Source: Azolla caroliniana (Eukaryota; Polypodiophyta). Taken from it: a DNA stretch of 64,000 nucleotides. Below the pieces are notes generated by a model, which worked only from the letters and a program-made list of their open reading frames with translations, searched no databases and was not told the DNA's origin. The position numbers and the translations under genes were made by a program. The stretch covers positions 10,354,001 through 10,418,000 of the forward strand of contig JBHGNT010000012.1 of assembly GCA_043228905.1 (NCBI GenBank), given 5' to 3'. This document shows, piece after piece, positions 1 to 11,808 of the stretch. Numbering within the stretch: the stretch's first letter is position 1; each line of letters starts with the position of its first letter.

Positions 1-330
1 TCGACAAAACGGCTCATGTGGGGCCACCAAAAAGATCATTGCAATAGATCCAATGTCTTAGTACTACCGAAATGTCCCGCCGTATGGGTGTCGTGACAAT
101 TCTGGACAATTTGAAGGCGACAGGAGCAATCAGGGACATATACGCGCTTTTTAAAGAATAACAAATCATCATGATATTCGAATTGTCAGTAGTCAATACG
201 TGGTTGTTGAAACTGAGAACAAGATGTCCGAGAAGTATCAATGTGCGCCAGGATGTCTTGAGCAAAACTATCCGTCTTCAAGTTTGCACGTATGTCATTA
301 GTAATCCGTGAATCCATCAGGGTGTAAAAA
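1..330 (-). pseudogene. Chromovirus A pol fragment (zinc-finger/linker before integrase)
   Basis: Remnant of the pol gene of a Ty3/gypsy chromovirus read on the minus strand. Base for base it resembles the stretch around 42890-43200 of the better copy at 41227-46935, where the H2C2 zinc finger preceding the integrase core lies. An open stretch of about 83 codons (14-265) remains. Everything between this point and the 5' LTR (gag, protease, RT) has been deleted, so pol sequence passes almost directly into LTR at about 340-370. The element continues to the left outside the window. The family assignment rests on direct similarity to the other copy here; the deletion is inferred from that comparison. 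Confidence 0.75.
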
Positions 331-371
331 TCCACAATTAGCGCTAAGAGGCTAAGTACAAAGTCGCTAAG

Positions 372-615
372 AGGCTTAAGACTGGCGTTGGACCAATTTG
401 GTTCAAAACAATGCCTTGTGCCTCCTTTTATAGTGTTTTTAGGAATAATCCTGAAGTTTCTAGAATGTTCCAGAGAGATCTGGAATATACATCAATTTTC
501 TATGATAAAACGTAAATGAAAATAATATCCTACAAATTACAATTCATAGTCTAATGGTAAGAGCTCAATCCATGTAGCATAAGGTCATGGGTTCGAGTCT
601 TGTCATATCATGACA
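372..615 (-). mobile_element. Chromovirus A 5' LTR remnant (U3 and start of R)
   Basis: The sequence matches the outer part of the family A LTR at 46690-46935 and ends with the same TGACA terminus at 611-615. It retains the TATA region and the near-palindrome at 389-407 (one mismatch to the intact copy) discussed as the self-priming signal. It also retains a tRNA-like A box (about 547-558) and B box (589-600) read on the plus strand, antisense to the element. Its outer edge abuts copia gag directly, so this chromovirus inserted into that copia gene. Confidence 0.8.
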
Positions 616-925
616 CTGGTTGTGGTGCTCGCGGCGAAAATCTTTTTCAAATTTCCCCAAGCATCCTTCGGCATCCTCACATCCCAAATGTAGCTCAAAA
701 GCGGGTCACTCACACAGGATGCGAAGTAGTAGAGAACTCTACTTGTTGCATGTTCCTAGGTCGGGAAATCTATGTGTGTTGTTTGGGTGTTGCGTCATTA
801 GCTCCATCGACATAACTCTAGTAGCCATGCCCGAGCAGGTTCTAGTGCATCTTGTACGACTAGGATATGTAGTTGCTTTTATCGTGCTTCTCCATCAGAA
901 GCGAGCTAGCCATTCCTCTGTCCAT
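616..925 (-). pseudogene. Copia gag 5' fragment
   Basis: N-terminal part of a Ty1/copia gag read on the minus strand from an ATG at 925 (start MDRGMAS). It is collinear with the gag of the full-length copia whose gene begins at 55358 and shares the spaced motif ending in YASxSYKMH. Several codons are now stops, for example where tryptophan or glutamine is expected. The gene is cut at 616 by the chromovirus LTR. Copia gag makes the cytoplasmic virus-like particle; this copy cannot. Confidence 0.8.
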
Positions 926-998
926 TCTTTCCTTCTTCTGTTCTTCACGGTGATTAGGGTTTGTCTGTTTGTCAGCAACAAAGGATCACAACCCTCGC

Positions 999-1010
999 GC
1001 TCTGATACCA
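999..1010 (-). promoter_or_regulatory. Primer binding site, initiator Met tRNA type
   Basis: On the minus strand this reads TGGTATCAGAGC, complementary to the 3' end of plant initiator tRNA-Met. It sits immediately inside the LTR that begins at 1011. This is the standard copia minus-strand priming site. Confidence 0.9.
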
Positions 1011-1398
1011 TGTAAAAGAATACGTGTGGAAGCTTAACAGACACAACCGAGTAACAACAGAAAAAAGACAAGAGACAAGGAAGGTTTAATGGAAAGCTTA
1101 ATCAACACAACGTACATGGGAGAGACAGAGAGTGTAGAACACAGAAAAACTCTATTCCAAAACAATACTCTAAAACTCTATACATAGGATGTGCTCAGAG
1201 AGAACTTTTATACAAGTCCATACGGACTGACCGAAGTACTGACACGTACCTCAATGGTCTTCAATGAGCCCCTACACTAACTCCCAAAATATATTCCTCT
1301 ACAAAATATCTATCCAACGGCCTCCTGGTTTACACACCGCTATGGCCTCTCGTTGCACACCCGGTTTACGAACCCAATGTTGAGCTTGTATCTCAACA
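1011..1398 (-). mobile_element. Copia 5' LTR
   Basis: On the plus strand it runs from TGTAAAAGAA to CTCAACA; read in the sense (minus) direction it starts TGTTGAGA and ends TTTTACA. The internal side is fixed by the adjoining primer binding site. It matches the LTRs at 50342-50758 and 55443-55875 (same family), including the block around 1200-1260 preceding the predicted R region. The flank to 1504 shows nothing I recognise. Confidence 0.85.
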
Positions 1399-1504
1399 AT
1401 GAAGGAATACAAAAGATAGAGTAGAAATTGCCCTCATTACTCAAGGACTAAGCTACTGCTTAGGGTTACCCCTAACTCAATAACAAAAACAATCACTTGT
1501 AAAA

Positions 1505-2990
1505 TAATGTTAAACTTTTTAATTACCCCCAAAAAACTCCTTCCATTAGTTATAAAATTTTACAGATGAGAGTGTTATATACAAATCCATGTAGGGATGC
1601 GATAGTTCCATCTTATGTCGATGCCCACTGACTCAAGAAATGGAGAGGACAACCATTCTTGGATGAAGGCTAGTTGTTGTCTTTCAACTCCATTGGATTC
1701 GGCCGTGAGGCCATCATATTTTGGCTCTTTAGAGTGGCTACAAGTTCACTTCATATCTCTTGCATTAACATTACTTGATGCACGGTTTGATTGGAGAAGA
1801 CTCATCTACACTGTTGTTTCCATAGAATCCAAAGAGTTATCGGGCTAACCAATTCCAACACAACTTGAGTTTTGGCATTAATAGGAGTTGAGTGGATATT
1901 GCCGATGGTGTGAAAAAACCCCTCTTGTGCTTTTATCACCAAATTCATCCCCACTTGATGTTCGTACTTGTCAACTACTGTCTGCCATGATAACGAACAT
2001 ACATTTCCCCACTTGATTATGCCTTGCACTTGGCATAATTGCAATAGGCAGCTAACTCCTCGCCATATTCGATGGGTCTCTGAGCAGCCCACAAAGCATG
2101 TCAGATTGATTTTGTTGCATTTGAACACGTTACACAATTAGGAGAGCGAAGATTCCAACACTACCACGCTCCAACCATTAGTGACCTATGTATTAATAGT
2201 CATCGGAACGTGCTAATTTTCCTAGGGTCTTGTTGTTTCTATATTTCCTGCCAAAACATAGTGATAATTGTATGAGGAACATGATTTGTGTGCCATACCT
2301 TTGCAGCAATCGACTCTCGAACAGTTTGAGCGGCCAGAATGTGGCGACCCAATCTAGTCTTGAATTGGAAGAAAGGGATGACTTTGCTTCCTCGACCTGC
2401 ATAAGGATGGCACCACGTCCGTTTCAAATAGTCCCAAGTACACATGTGCCATTCTTGTTGTACATTGATTGGATGAGGATCTACAATCCATTTATGACCG
2501 GTATATGCGAGTACTCGAATTGCCATATTCAATGTTGGTGTCTCATTTTCTAACAATTCATGGCCTTCGATCATGTCCGGTGTTTCCCTACCTTTTGGGA
2601 TCAAAAAGCCCTCCTCCTCGTAGCCTATCCACTTCTCCATTGTTGTCTTTTGATTAGCAGCTTCCCTAACCAATAGAGCGATAATAATTTCAGATCTCAT
2701 AGTCCATCCGCTCCTGATTCCATGGAGTATGGTCGCTTTGGGCAGTATAGGCAATGACATAAACCATCTCTAACATTCTATACTCTTTCCTGAACCTTCT
2801 ACAATGCATCCCCATGACAACCCCTTACTTGGTCAAGTTCATTGACTAGATTGATCTTTGATACATGGGTTCCACAAGATGTGTTGACTGAGCGAAGAAA
2901 GTTGGGAATTAGGTTGATTGCACTTGATCCCTCGTCTTATGTCACACCACGCCTTCCACATGGATGCACTAAATCTATCCTATGTTAAAC
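1505..2990 (-). pseudogene. LINE (L1-type) ORF2 3' part, copy 1
   Basis: Minus-strand remnant of a non-LTR retrotransposon. The distal piece (2239-2990) reads as the region after the RT catalytic core, with motifs such as AWCDIRRGI, QHILWNPCI and KGLSWGC. The proximal piece (1802-2137) resembles the zinc-binding domain at the ORF2 C-terminus, including an HRIW motif and LWILWKQQC near its end. The frame is broken by stops and frameshifts, for example between 2402 and 2137. A second copy at 8835-10035 aligns along its length, which supports one LINE family. No clear poly(A) tail or target duplication is visible. Confidence 0.7.
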
Positions 2991-4559
2991 ACTTATATTC
3001 ACTCTTACAAACTAGCCATGAATAACATTACACTAATTGACATATTCCTTTAAGTGGTTGACATTTGTTTTATGGCCAAAGTATTAATTTCATAGAATAC
3101 CTTTCTTACATTTACATCTTATGCCCCCAACTTAGCTATCCTTTCTTTTTATAGATTTATATTGTTTGACATACATATCTAGTTATTCAAGGTTACATGT
3201 TCCTCTAACTCTTACAAACTAGCCATGAATGACCTTACAGTAATTGACATCTTTCCTTTAAGTGTTTGATCATTTTTTTATGGCCAAGTATTAATTTCCC
3301 AAAATACCTTTCTTACATTTACATCTTATGTCCCAACTTTGGATTTATATTGTTTCACATATGCTAACTCAAACCAAAACTTGGAGAATCCATCGCGGGA
3401 GACGTTAAATCACAAACCTAATAAGGCTATAAAGCAATTTTACCATTAAATGATGACTATAAAGATTGAAGGTAGGGAAATTATTAGGTCAAATATATAC
3501 AACATCTTATATGATGCACATTGTACCTTGCAACACATTAATCATATTATAAGGTAATAAAAGCTACACACTGGCTTCTACTTTGTTTTATTAATTTATA
3601 TTGTGATAATGGCATGGCATTGTTGTCTCCCATTCACATATACTTTAAAATGTTAAAGGATTAATTGTAATTCAATTCTACGTTGCTTTCATTTGCCATA
3701 GTTAAAATTCTGGTTGCATCTTATTCATGTGTTTTCTATGTTTCATTTTTTTTACCATCAATTACGTGGTACATTGCGAAATGTTTACAAAGTCATTACC
3801 CAAATCAGTGAATGATTATGCCTATATATCAACATTCCCACTCAAACTATTATTTCCAATTTTCAAATTAAACAAGTTTCTTCTAAGTCAATCTTTGCTC
3901 TTTATGATAGATGCATTCAGTTTCTTGTTTTTTAATTAATGCTTCGTCATTGAATGATTTTTGCAACAATTATGTGTTGTATCTTGCCTTTTCTATAATA
4001 TAGATTCCTCTTGAAAGAAATATGCTCGTTTGTTCAATGTTTATTTGTGAATAATAATTTCTTATTTACTCAAATCGGATTGTTATTAGAAGTTTACATT
4101 TTCATTTGGTCATGACATCCTCGACTTCTGACCTCTTCTATATTGAATGGTTAGTTTGTTGAAATTTGTGATCAAGCATACGATCAACATTTGTGGTCAT
4201 ATGAATGACTCATATAATCTTATGTCATATGTATGATCCAATCACACATTTTATGCTCAACAAAATCCTTTCAGGAAAGTTCACTGCATTGGCAATGATC
4301 AATCAAATAAATACACCTTTCAAGAAGGGGGATTCCTAAATAATGGGGCATTTGAACTAAATATTATGTATGGGTTAGAGATATCTTCTTGTAAAATCTC
4401 TTACAAGTAGGTATGTTGTATGGGCAAGTTCAAGAAAATGTAATATTATGAAGTTATTGTGCAATAACTCAATTTGACCGAAGGATGTCACCATGGTTGA
4501 GGTTATGAAAATGGTAATACAACTCTTAATATATGTATACTTATATTACATGTTTTTTC
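2991..4559. other. AT-rich stretch without recognisable gene
   Basis: AT-rich intergenic DNA. The only structure I can point to is the 207-bp-period direct repeat at 3001-3363. Short open frames such as 3727-3939 are AT-driven and show no family motif. Confidence 0.6.
3001..3363. repeat. Direct repeat, two diverged copies, period 207 bp
   Basis: Copy A (3001-3178) and copy B (3208-3363) both start ACTCTTACAAACTAGCCATG. They share the order of sub-blocks ATTGACAT, TTTATGGCCAA and TTTACATCTTATG, with small indels. The function is unknown; it looks like an old tandem duplication in non-coding DNA. Confidence 0.75.
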
Positions 4560-5530
4560 CAATTAAGTCTTCAGTTAATTTTCGGGAGGCAAATTATCCT
4601 AAAACAAGAACACCAAGATATTGCAGCTCGTAAATTTTGGATACAAGAGGGCATTAGTGAAAGGAGATTAGCTAAATTTTGGAAAATGACATGGCAAGAT
4701 AATGATGTGCTTATGGCTTATTGTGCATAGAGCCTTGCTAGTAGGGGCATGGGCTAAAGGCCCCAATGTAGACCCAAGATGTAGTGCATGTGGACAAATA
4801 GAAAGCATTTCCCATTGTCTTTGGGAATGTCATGAGGCAACGGTAGTATGGAGAAGGGCATTACGATTGCTTTGCCATGCCTCTAGCTCATTTACCCTCA
4901 ATTGGGGACATGCTTGTTGGAATTGTCTTGATGATGACGTAGAGAATTTTGATAGCACATGTACAACTATGTACAGAGGGGAGAATGGAACTATTCGAGT
5001 GATCGTTGGTAACAGTGCACCTAGAAGTAATGCCCAAAAGCAGAAAATTGTAGATCTATGGATGTTGCTAGCACCCATTATCATATGGAACATTTGGACC
5101 GCAAGATGTACCAGGGTATTTTCAGCAAACAAACAGCCTCCAGCAGAATCTATTAAGCTAATATGGCACATGCTAATAACTACATTGAGGGCCCAATATG
5201 AGCGGATTGATGGAACAGATGATGCTTCAGATTTAATGAGGCTGAAATTCAGAAAACGATGGTGTACTACACCGATGGCTACAGAAATTGGAGTGGAGAT
5301 ACGATGGCAGTACGTAGTACTGAGATGGTTGTTCCCCCCTCCCATTAGATGATAGAGGGGCGTGAATGACATGACACACATGGAGAACAAACAGGTGGGC
5401 TATTTAGTGTAAGATAAATAAGTGATGTAGTCCATATGGAAGTAGGTAATGTCTGAAGTTGTGTATTGTATGTCATTTTAACTAATGGAGTATATTCTTC
5501 TTTTGGAAAAAAAAAAAAACAAAAAAACAA
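4560..5530 (+). pseudogene. 5'-truncated LINE (L1-type) with zinc-binding domain and poly(A)
   Basis: Plus-strand 3' end of LINE ORF2. Two open stretches (4533-4730 and 4702-5352) are joined by one frameshift near 4725. The second (216 codons) carries the reverse-transcriptase zinc-binding signature: a CSACG pair of cysteines, then SISHCLWEC, then IIWNIWTARC about 70 residues later. A 3' untranslated part of about 150 bp ends in an A-rich tail at 5508-5529, which fixes the 3' end of the insertion. It is 5' truncated, as is usual for LINEs. It differs from the two minus-strand LINE copies here, so a separate subfamily is likely. Confidence 0.8.
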
Positions 5531-7406
5531 GAGGTTATATTATGAACTTATGAATACCTAATTAAAATTGCCCACAATGCGTTAACTCTTCACTTAACTT
5601 AAGTTGCATGTACAAAAATACCATATGAAGTAAACAAGAGCTTATATTATGAAGATATGATTTATTAATTCGAATTTATATAAAAAGATATCCATCGTAG
5701 GATACCACTATCAACTTTGAACAACCAAGATACTCAAATTCTAAATTTCAAGTCAATTCCACATGAAACAATGGTCATATTGTTATCAATATCTTGTCTA
5801 CCAATGACATGCTTGCTTGAATGAGTGTGTGCGTTTAAATTCGAAAACCACACTAGACCCATAGACTAAATACAAATTCCTCATTGTCCACCTTTGTAGA
5901 GATGAAGAATAATCCTAATTTTTGAACTCATAAAAATATGTGAATATTTTCCATGCATTGTGTGTGAATGAATGATTTTATTGTTTCACATACACATGTA
6001 CATATTATTCCTAGAGAAAATGAAATATATGAAACGATATGTTCTACATTGTTTCACAATAGAAGTTTGGGTTCTGTGAATTCGGTTTAACTTATATGAA
6101 TAATGAAACAATGGGTGCATCCACATATGCCATTTGGTTGTATGAAGAATGAGATATAAGGTCAATGATCTCAATATTCCATTCACATGGCATGAGCATT
6201 GAGATCCCAAATTCTACTTTTAGTGCATATTTCGTTCAATTTACAGAAAACTTGTTTGCTATCACCTCTAACTTCAGATAAGACAAACAAATGAGAGAAA
6301 CGACCATCATATGCAGATCTTCATATTGACTAACTTTTGAAAATTGTGTAATGTTTTCTTGACTTATTGCAAGTGATTAGGTTCCAAAAGATAGATGAAT
6401 CTTATGTACAGAAATTTCTCATCATTCCACTCAAATTTGGAGTTGATAGATACACATCCTTTGTCAAATGAGACAAGTAGTTTGAAATTCGATGTTGTTT
6501 GTATATGTGCCTAAAAGTGCAAACCATGCATTTTAGAGATTCCTATTGATATGACTCAGAATGAGTTATTCTATTTATATAGGTCTACATTACATATAAT
6601 AGAGAGATAAAATACACTCAGAATCATATTTGCAAAAATTAATGGTTTGGTTTCGAGGCAAAGAAACCGAACCGGGCCCATTGCTACATATAATCAATGT
6701 TTTTAATGTTCATTACACATATTATCAAAGAAAACTAAAATGACATGTTTACCCTCAATCCTCGTAATGCATGAGACAAACACATCACAACAATATATCT
6801 TTGGGTACATGGTTTATTTCTTTGCAATATTAACTCTAGGCAATAAATATCTTAACGTAGGATACCAATAAGTGTGACATGCTTTTCTAAAGTAGTGTAT
6901 AGAATATTCTTCTATTGCTGGATGGTTTTAGTTTTGTAGTTTTGCCTTTAAGGCAATGGTATTATTTTCAACCCTTGGGTTATGGAGAATGATTTGCATA
7001 GCAAATTTTTTAGGAATAGTTGTTAATGTACATCATTTCGAACTTGAAATCTAAATGACTTTATAACCCATTATTGAGATGGGAATCAATGACCTTAATT
7101 GAGGTTGTGACGGATAAGTTCAACAATACATAAACATTGAATCTATAAGCAAAAGTATGTATATGTCCTGTACAAATGTGATACCTGACATTGTGTAATG
7201 TCATTGCTATTAATCTCAAATACTATAGAAAATGTACCACCCCTTTCAAAGAAATTGAAGTTTTGATAACTCATAGAATTAGGAAAATCACTACAACTAA
7301 GAGACACTATGTGTTTCCCATGAAATGATATGTTTACAATGAACATGGAATTCTAGGGTTGTTCATTAACTATTTGTATCTATTATAGTTAGAACTTAGG
7401 AACCAA
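5531..7406. other. AT-rich stretch without recognisable gene
   Basis: No coding motif, LTR terminus or RNA gene is visible on either strand. Short phrases such as TTATATTATGAA recur at 5533 and 5643, but I could not extend them into a larger repeat. Confidence 0.5.
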
Positions 7407-7834
7407 TGTATATTTTTCTAACTCAGTCTAGTAAATAAAAATAAAAATGGCACAATTGGAATAGGGTGCAAACCTTTTTTGTACAAACTTTTAAAAATAA
7501 AAATGGTGCAAGTCTGTCTCTCAATGTGAGTATTCTATAACCAGAGATTGGATTATGGGAAATGTGAATGTATATATGTAGGTTGAATGATTGAGCATTA
7601 GAACAATATGAATAATGAAGTGTATATTTTTCTAACTCAGTCTAGTAAATAAAAATAAAAATGGCACAATTGGAATAGGATGCAAACCTTTTTTGTACAA
7701 ACCTTTAAAAATAAAAATTGTACAAGTTTGTCTCTCAATGTGAATATTCTATAACTAGAGATTGGATTATGGGAAATGTGAATGTATATCTGTAGGTTGA
7801 ATGATTGAGCATAAGAACAATATGAATAATGAAG
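7407..7834. repeat. Tandem duplication of a 214-bp unit
   Basis: Unit 1 is 7407-7620 and unit 2 is 7621-7834, directly adjacent and head to tail. Both start TGTATATTTTTCTAACTCAG and end GAATAATGAAG. They differ at only a handful of positions, so the duplication is recent compared with the surrounding repeats. It contains no coding sequence. Confidence 0.9.
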
Positions 7835-8160
7835 TGGCAACACATAAAGCAATAATCGTCGCTCTTCCAAACTGGATCATAATCATGTGGGTAATATTTC
7901 CATGTAGATGGAAGACGTGGCAATATTGGGGCCATACACAAAACTACCTTTGATTCTATGGCCTTAACCATGAGGACCACCACCTCATGAAAGTACCTTG
8001 TCTTATAGAAACATTATTACTTTTCTGTATTTTAAAACCTTCAAAATAGATTTTTCTCTATGAAACAAATAAAATGTAGGATTGTTTCAGGGTAACATGT
8101 GCAATGTGGGTTTATTTGGTTGGAGTGTCAAAATCCCTTTTTTAGTGGTTGTTTGTTCTA
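7835..8160. other. Non-coding stretch
   Basis: Follows the 214-bp duplication. I see no coding or repeat signature in it. Confidence 0.4.
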
Positions 8161-8164
8161 ATGG

Positions 8165-8720
8165 AGTTAACATTACCTTATCTGCATTTTTTGGATTGTG
8201 TTTCTATTACTTTGGTATTGGGGATAATGTGGAATGCCTTTGGGTTTCATTGGTTAATATAGGTTTCAAAGACAAATTCCTCGATTAAAATGCATATTGG
8301 TATGCCAATTAGATTATTAGGTTTGTGGAACATCTTGTTTACCAATTATACAAGTTGTCGTCCTTGACGATGTTGTAGATCCCATTAGTAAAATAATAAG
8401 CAATGAAGAAGTTGTTCTCTAGAATGTAGTACATCATGGTTTTGTTAATAGATAATGTGGTGCTTTTTGCAAATACTTTAGGAGAAGCACAAAGCTTATG
8501 AAGACATTGGAAGAGTTTTGTATGCACATTAAGTGTCAATAGCTTTAAAATGAGCATTATACTTGTGAAGAGACAAAAGAAGTATAAACTATGCTTTATG
8601 TACAATAACGAACCACTTGTGGGTATGGAAAAGAGCATATTATGCATTTGATAACACATGAAATGGTGGAGAAATTAAATATTTGGGTCTTCAAGAAATA
8701 CCTTTTTGATACTTTAGTGA
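8165..8720 (+). pseudogene. LINE reverse-transcriptase fragment
   Basis: Broken plus-strand frames carry the RT core of an L1-type LINE. Around 8440-8560 they read VVLFANTLGEAQ, one frameshift, then MKTLEEFCMHIKC, followed by ILVKRQKK, MYNNEPLVG and KYLGL. This is the order expected after the YADD catalytic box (VLFA segment, helix ending in EFC, then NxxKT and KYLG). The catalytic aspartates themselves are degraded (IDNV). A weaker match (FGLCFYYF, near 8190-8220) may be the preceding motif. It is probably related to the LINE copies nearby, but the parts do not overlap enough to be sure. Confidence 0.6.
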
Positions 8721-8834
8721 CATTAGTGCATTTGAATAGTGTGGAAGTTCAGACATAGAAGTTTAAGTGATTAAATTTCACCAATTTCAGGTTAATAAGG
8801 CTTGATGACTAACTATGCAAGTCTTTCACATTCT

Positions 8835-10035
8835 TTTTAAAAAAAAAGAAAACTCCTTCCATTAGTTACGAAAATTTTACAGATGAGAATGTTATATACA
8901 AACCCTAGTAGGGAAGCGATACTTCCATCTTATGTGCAGGCCCATTGACTCAAGAAAGGGAAAGGACGACCATTTTTGGATGATGACCAATTGTTGTCTT
9001 TCGCTTCATCGGTTCCGCCCTTGAGGCCATCGTATTGGCTCTTGAGCGTGGCTACGACTTCACTCCATATCTCCTCCAATAACATCCCCTGATGCACGGT
9101 TTTATTGGAGAAAACTTGCCTACACCGCTATTGTTAGAGAATCCAAGTGTTATTAGGCTGATCAATTCTAGCACGACTCGAGCTTTGGCATTAATGGGAA
9201 TACATCCCGCAATAATAAGGTCTTTGATCAAAACCAACTACATGAAGTTAGCTTCTTTAAGAAATCCCTTAGGCAATCTCTATTTGATTGTCTGCAACTT
9301 AGAGACATCACACTCCAAATTTACAACCTTTACTTTGAGTGCTTTTAAGCTCTTTAGTGTCTAATCGACACTCGTATATTTTTCTTTATTCTTTGTGGGT
9401 TTTCACCTCACTTTGAGGTTTCCCACTAGTAATAAAAGTGTTACTAAAAAAAAAAGAGTGAAGTGGATATTGTCAGTGGTGGAAAACGATATCTCTTGTG
9501 CCTTTATCACCAACGTCATCCCCTCCTCTTGGTGTTTGTATCTATCAACTTGGGCCTATCATGATAACCAACATACATTCCCCCACTTGATTGTGCCTTG
9601 TACTTGGCATAATTGCAATAGACGGCCAACTCCCTACCATATTTGATGGGTCTCTAGGCAGTCCCAAAGAGCATGTCAAATTGATTTTGTTGCATTGGCG
9701 CATGGTACACAACTAGGAGAGCTAAAGATCCCACGCTGCCACGCTCCAAGCAATAGTGACCTATGTATTGATAGCCATTGGAACAGGGTAATTCGCCCAA
9801 CATATTGTTGTTTCCATATATGTTGCCAAAACTTGGTAATAGTTGTATGGGGAAGAGTGTGCCATATCTTTGTAGTAGTCCATTCTTTTTTGGTTTGCAG
9901 AGCTGGGATGTGGCGATCCAATCTAGTTGTGAATTGGATGAAGGGGATGGCTTTGCTTCCTTGGCCTGCATAAGGATCACGTCACGACCATTGCAAAGGG
10001 TCACACCTAACCTTACGTAGCCATGTGGTTTCATC
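8835..10035 (-). pseudogene. LINE (L1-type) ORF2 3' part, copy 2
   Basis: Second copy of the LINE at 1505-2990 in the same orientation, starting with the same block (AAAACTCCTTCCATTAGTTA) at the 3' side. Open pieces remain at 9052-9237 and 9654-10034. The frame is broken and the zinc-binding region is interrupted by a 250-bp insertion at 9208-9455. It ends near 10035, short of the more distal RT part present in copy 1. Confidence 0.7.
9208..9455 (+). mobile_element. SINE-like or truncated LINE 3' end inserted in LINE copy 2
   Basis: This segment interrupts sequence that is continuous in LINE copy 1. It ends in a run of ten A at 9446-9455, so it was probably inserted by target-primed reverse transcription on the plus strand. 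Just before the tail, 9395-9426 forms a hairpin: the GTGGGTTT side pairs with TTTCCCAC around an inner CCTCA/TGAGG stem. Such 3' hairpins are seen in elements recognised by a partner LINE RT. I cannot find a convincing target-site duplication or A/B boxes, so SINE against short LINE stays open. Confidence 0.5.
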
Positions 10036-10154
10036 AGTACATATGTGTCATTCTAGTTGTAAGTCTTTTACATTCTTATCATACTTCTAATAATAAATGG
10101 GAAAATATATCCATGAATTTCATTGTTAAATGATCATGCACTCAAAAAGACCAT

Positions 10155-10345
10155 GATGCCATTTGGATGATTGTTGGTAGATTAACAAAATTGGCTACAA
10201 CAAAAACAATCATAATAGTTCAAGTCTTGGGTTACCAATTTGTTCATGATTTATTCCACCTCCATGGGTTATCAACGGATATAGTTAGTGACAAAGATAC
10301 TAAGTTTAGTAGTGATTTCTAGACGCTAGTCTATAACCTGAGGAA
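10155..10345 (+). pseudogene. Gypsy integrase core fragment
   Basis: An open stretch reads DAIWMIVGRLTKLA, then FVHDLFHLHGL, then TDIVSDKDTKF. This is the integrase core between the first and second catalytic Asp of a Ty3/gypsy element (the usual form is DRLTKSAHF, then HGLPxxIVSDRD). It terminates at a stop after SSDF. The rest of the element is not recognisable on either side. It differs from the chromoviruses elsewhere in the window, whose equivalent motif is INDRGPQF. Confidence 0.7.
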
Positions 10346-10689
10346 CAAATGATTTTGCCAATGTCAATGCCCGAGTTGTGTTAACTCGACAACTCGTTTG
10401 ATCACACCCTAAAGGTGACCAAGTAAATGTAAACTAGTTTTTCCCTAAATTGAAACTTTTTCATTTTTCTAAAAACAATCAAATCACATGACCACAACTA
10501 AACATAAGATATGTGAATTGGATAACCTAGTTCGACATGCTAATGGACACACTAGTGTGGGAAATGAAGGTTTATCTATTTTATATTGCCTCATTTTTAG
10601 GCTTATAAACTAAGAAATCTTGTATGAAAACAAATAGATAAATAAATATTTTTGAAAGCACTTGTGTATTGTCTATGTGTGTATAATTA

Positions 10690-11256
10690 GTTAGCCCAAT
10701 TTGCTCTGTTTTGTTCGGCTTGCTCAGTTTGTTCTTCTTGATCGGCTTGCTCATTCTGCTCTTCACTCGTGTTGGCATCGTTGAGGTCAACTCGTTTGGT
10801 TTTGGCTCCTTCCATCTGTCTTTTTTCTGATTGAATCCTTTCTCTTCCGTAGGCCTCTAATTCCATTGCAAATTGCATTTATTCATTTTCAAATTCCCCT
10901 AGGAATTTCTTTATTTCAGTCGAATGAATCTGAGCCAAAGAGTAATAATCCTTCATAAGAACTTCCTAGATTTTGTTAATGTTACTTTTGTCCATCTTAT
11001 AGAAACCCCTGCCCTCTTTTAACCGATTTTCTTGGTCGGCCCAAAACGTTTGTAACTCAAGAGCTTTAGTTGACCACTCTCGCCAACCTGTTATCAAGCT
11101 GTCTTCAATTCTTTTCTGTAGTCGACATCTATGACTTTTGACTATTCGCTTGATTCTTTCTACACCCATTTCGGTTTTAGTAAACTGTTAAGTTCTTGCC
11201 ATTCAACTTTTAACTTTTCTTATTCGTAGCTGATTCTGACTACATCTCATACCTCT
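10690..11256 (-). pseudogene. Remnant of post-integrase coiled-coil ORF (Tat-like gypsy)
   Basis: Minus-strand frames 11169-10966 and 10878-10690 are in the same register, separated by stops. They correspond in order to the C-terminal half of the coiled-coil ORF at 35806-37452: MGVERIKRI against MGLERIRCI, then a tryptophan-rich WREWSTKA/WSKWAKHA segment, a DQEN/DAEN segment, GFYKMDK/EFYKLEK, and finally an acidic SEEQ tail. Function is unknown. Conservation of this order in two diverged copies suggests a real encoded protein. The upstream side is cut by the copia LTR at 11257. Confidence 0.6.
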
Positions 11257-11696
11257 TGTTGAGTGACAAGCTCATCATGAGCCGAATCGGCTAAAGGCTG
11301 AAAGACCGAGTTAGCTGAAGAAGTCGAAAACCGGATCATTTGAGGAGAGTCAGCTGAAGAAGCCGACAGCCGAATCAGCTGGGAGCCGGTAGGCTATTAG
11401 GGGCTTACATTCCTATTTTAGTAATAGGAATATTATAGGAATTTTAGTGTTAGAGCTCACTTATGAGCATTAAAGTACTTGTCAGTACTTGTGTCAGCCC
11501 ATTATTAGGAGCTTGTATAAAAAGTGCTCTATAATACTGTATGCACACAATATTATGGAATTGAGTTTTATGTTGTCTGCTCTCTCTCTCTCTCTCTCAT
11601 ATTGTGTACTCTCTATTTTACCTAACTACATATTGTTGTCTGGCTTAGTTGGCTATGTTTGTTGTTTACAAGTTTCCGCACACGCAAATCTTTACA
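11257..11696 (+). mobile_element. Copia 5' LTR
   Basis: Starts TGTTGAGTGACAAGCTCA and ends TCTTTACA, directly followed by the tRNA-Met primer site. It contains a TATA-like TATAAAAAG at 11516 and a CT microsatellite in the R/U5 part. It closely matches the LTR at 18012-18454. Only a short gag stub follows, so the element is truncated. Confidence 0.88.
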
Positions 11697-11708
11697 TGGT
11701 ATCAGAGC
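11697..11708 (+). promoter_or_regulatory. Primer binding site, initiator Met tRNA type
   Basis: Reads TGGTATCAGAGC immediately after the LTR terminus. Same type as at 999, 18455, 55431 and 63054. Confidence 0.9.
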
Positions 11709-11808
11709 GGGTGGGTTGATAAGAATCTTGCTGACTAGCGTACTTGCACAGACAAGTATTCGCCTTCCGAATAGAAAAATAAAAGTGACAGGAACATCAA
11801 TAGAGCAA

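Noticed and set aside
2239-2760. Host gene on the minus strand (173 codons)
   Set aside because: It matches the paralogous LINE remnant at 8835-10035 and shows LINE ORF2 motifs.
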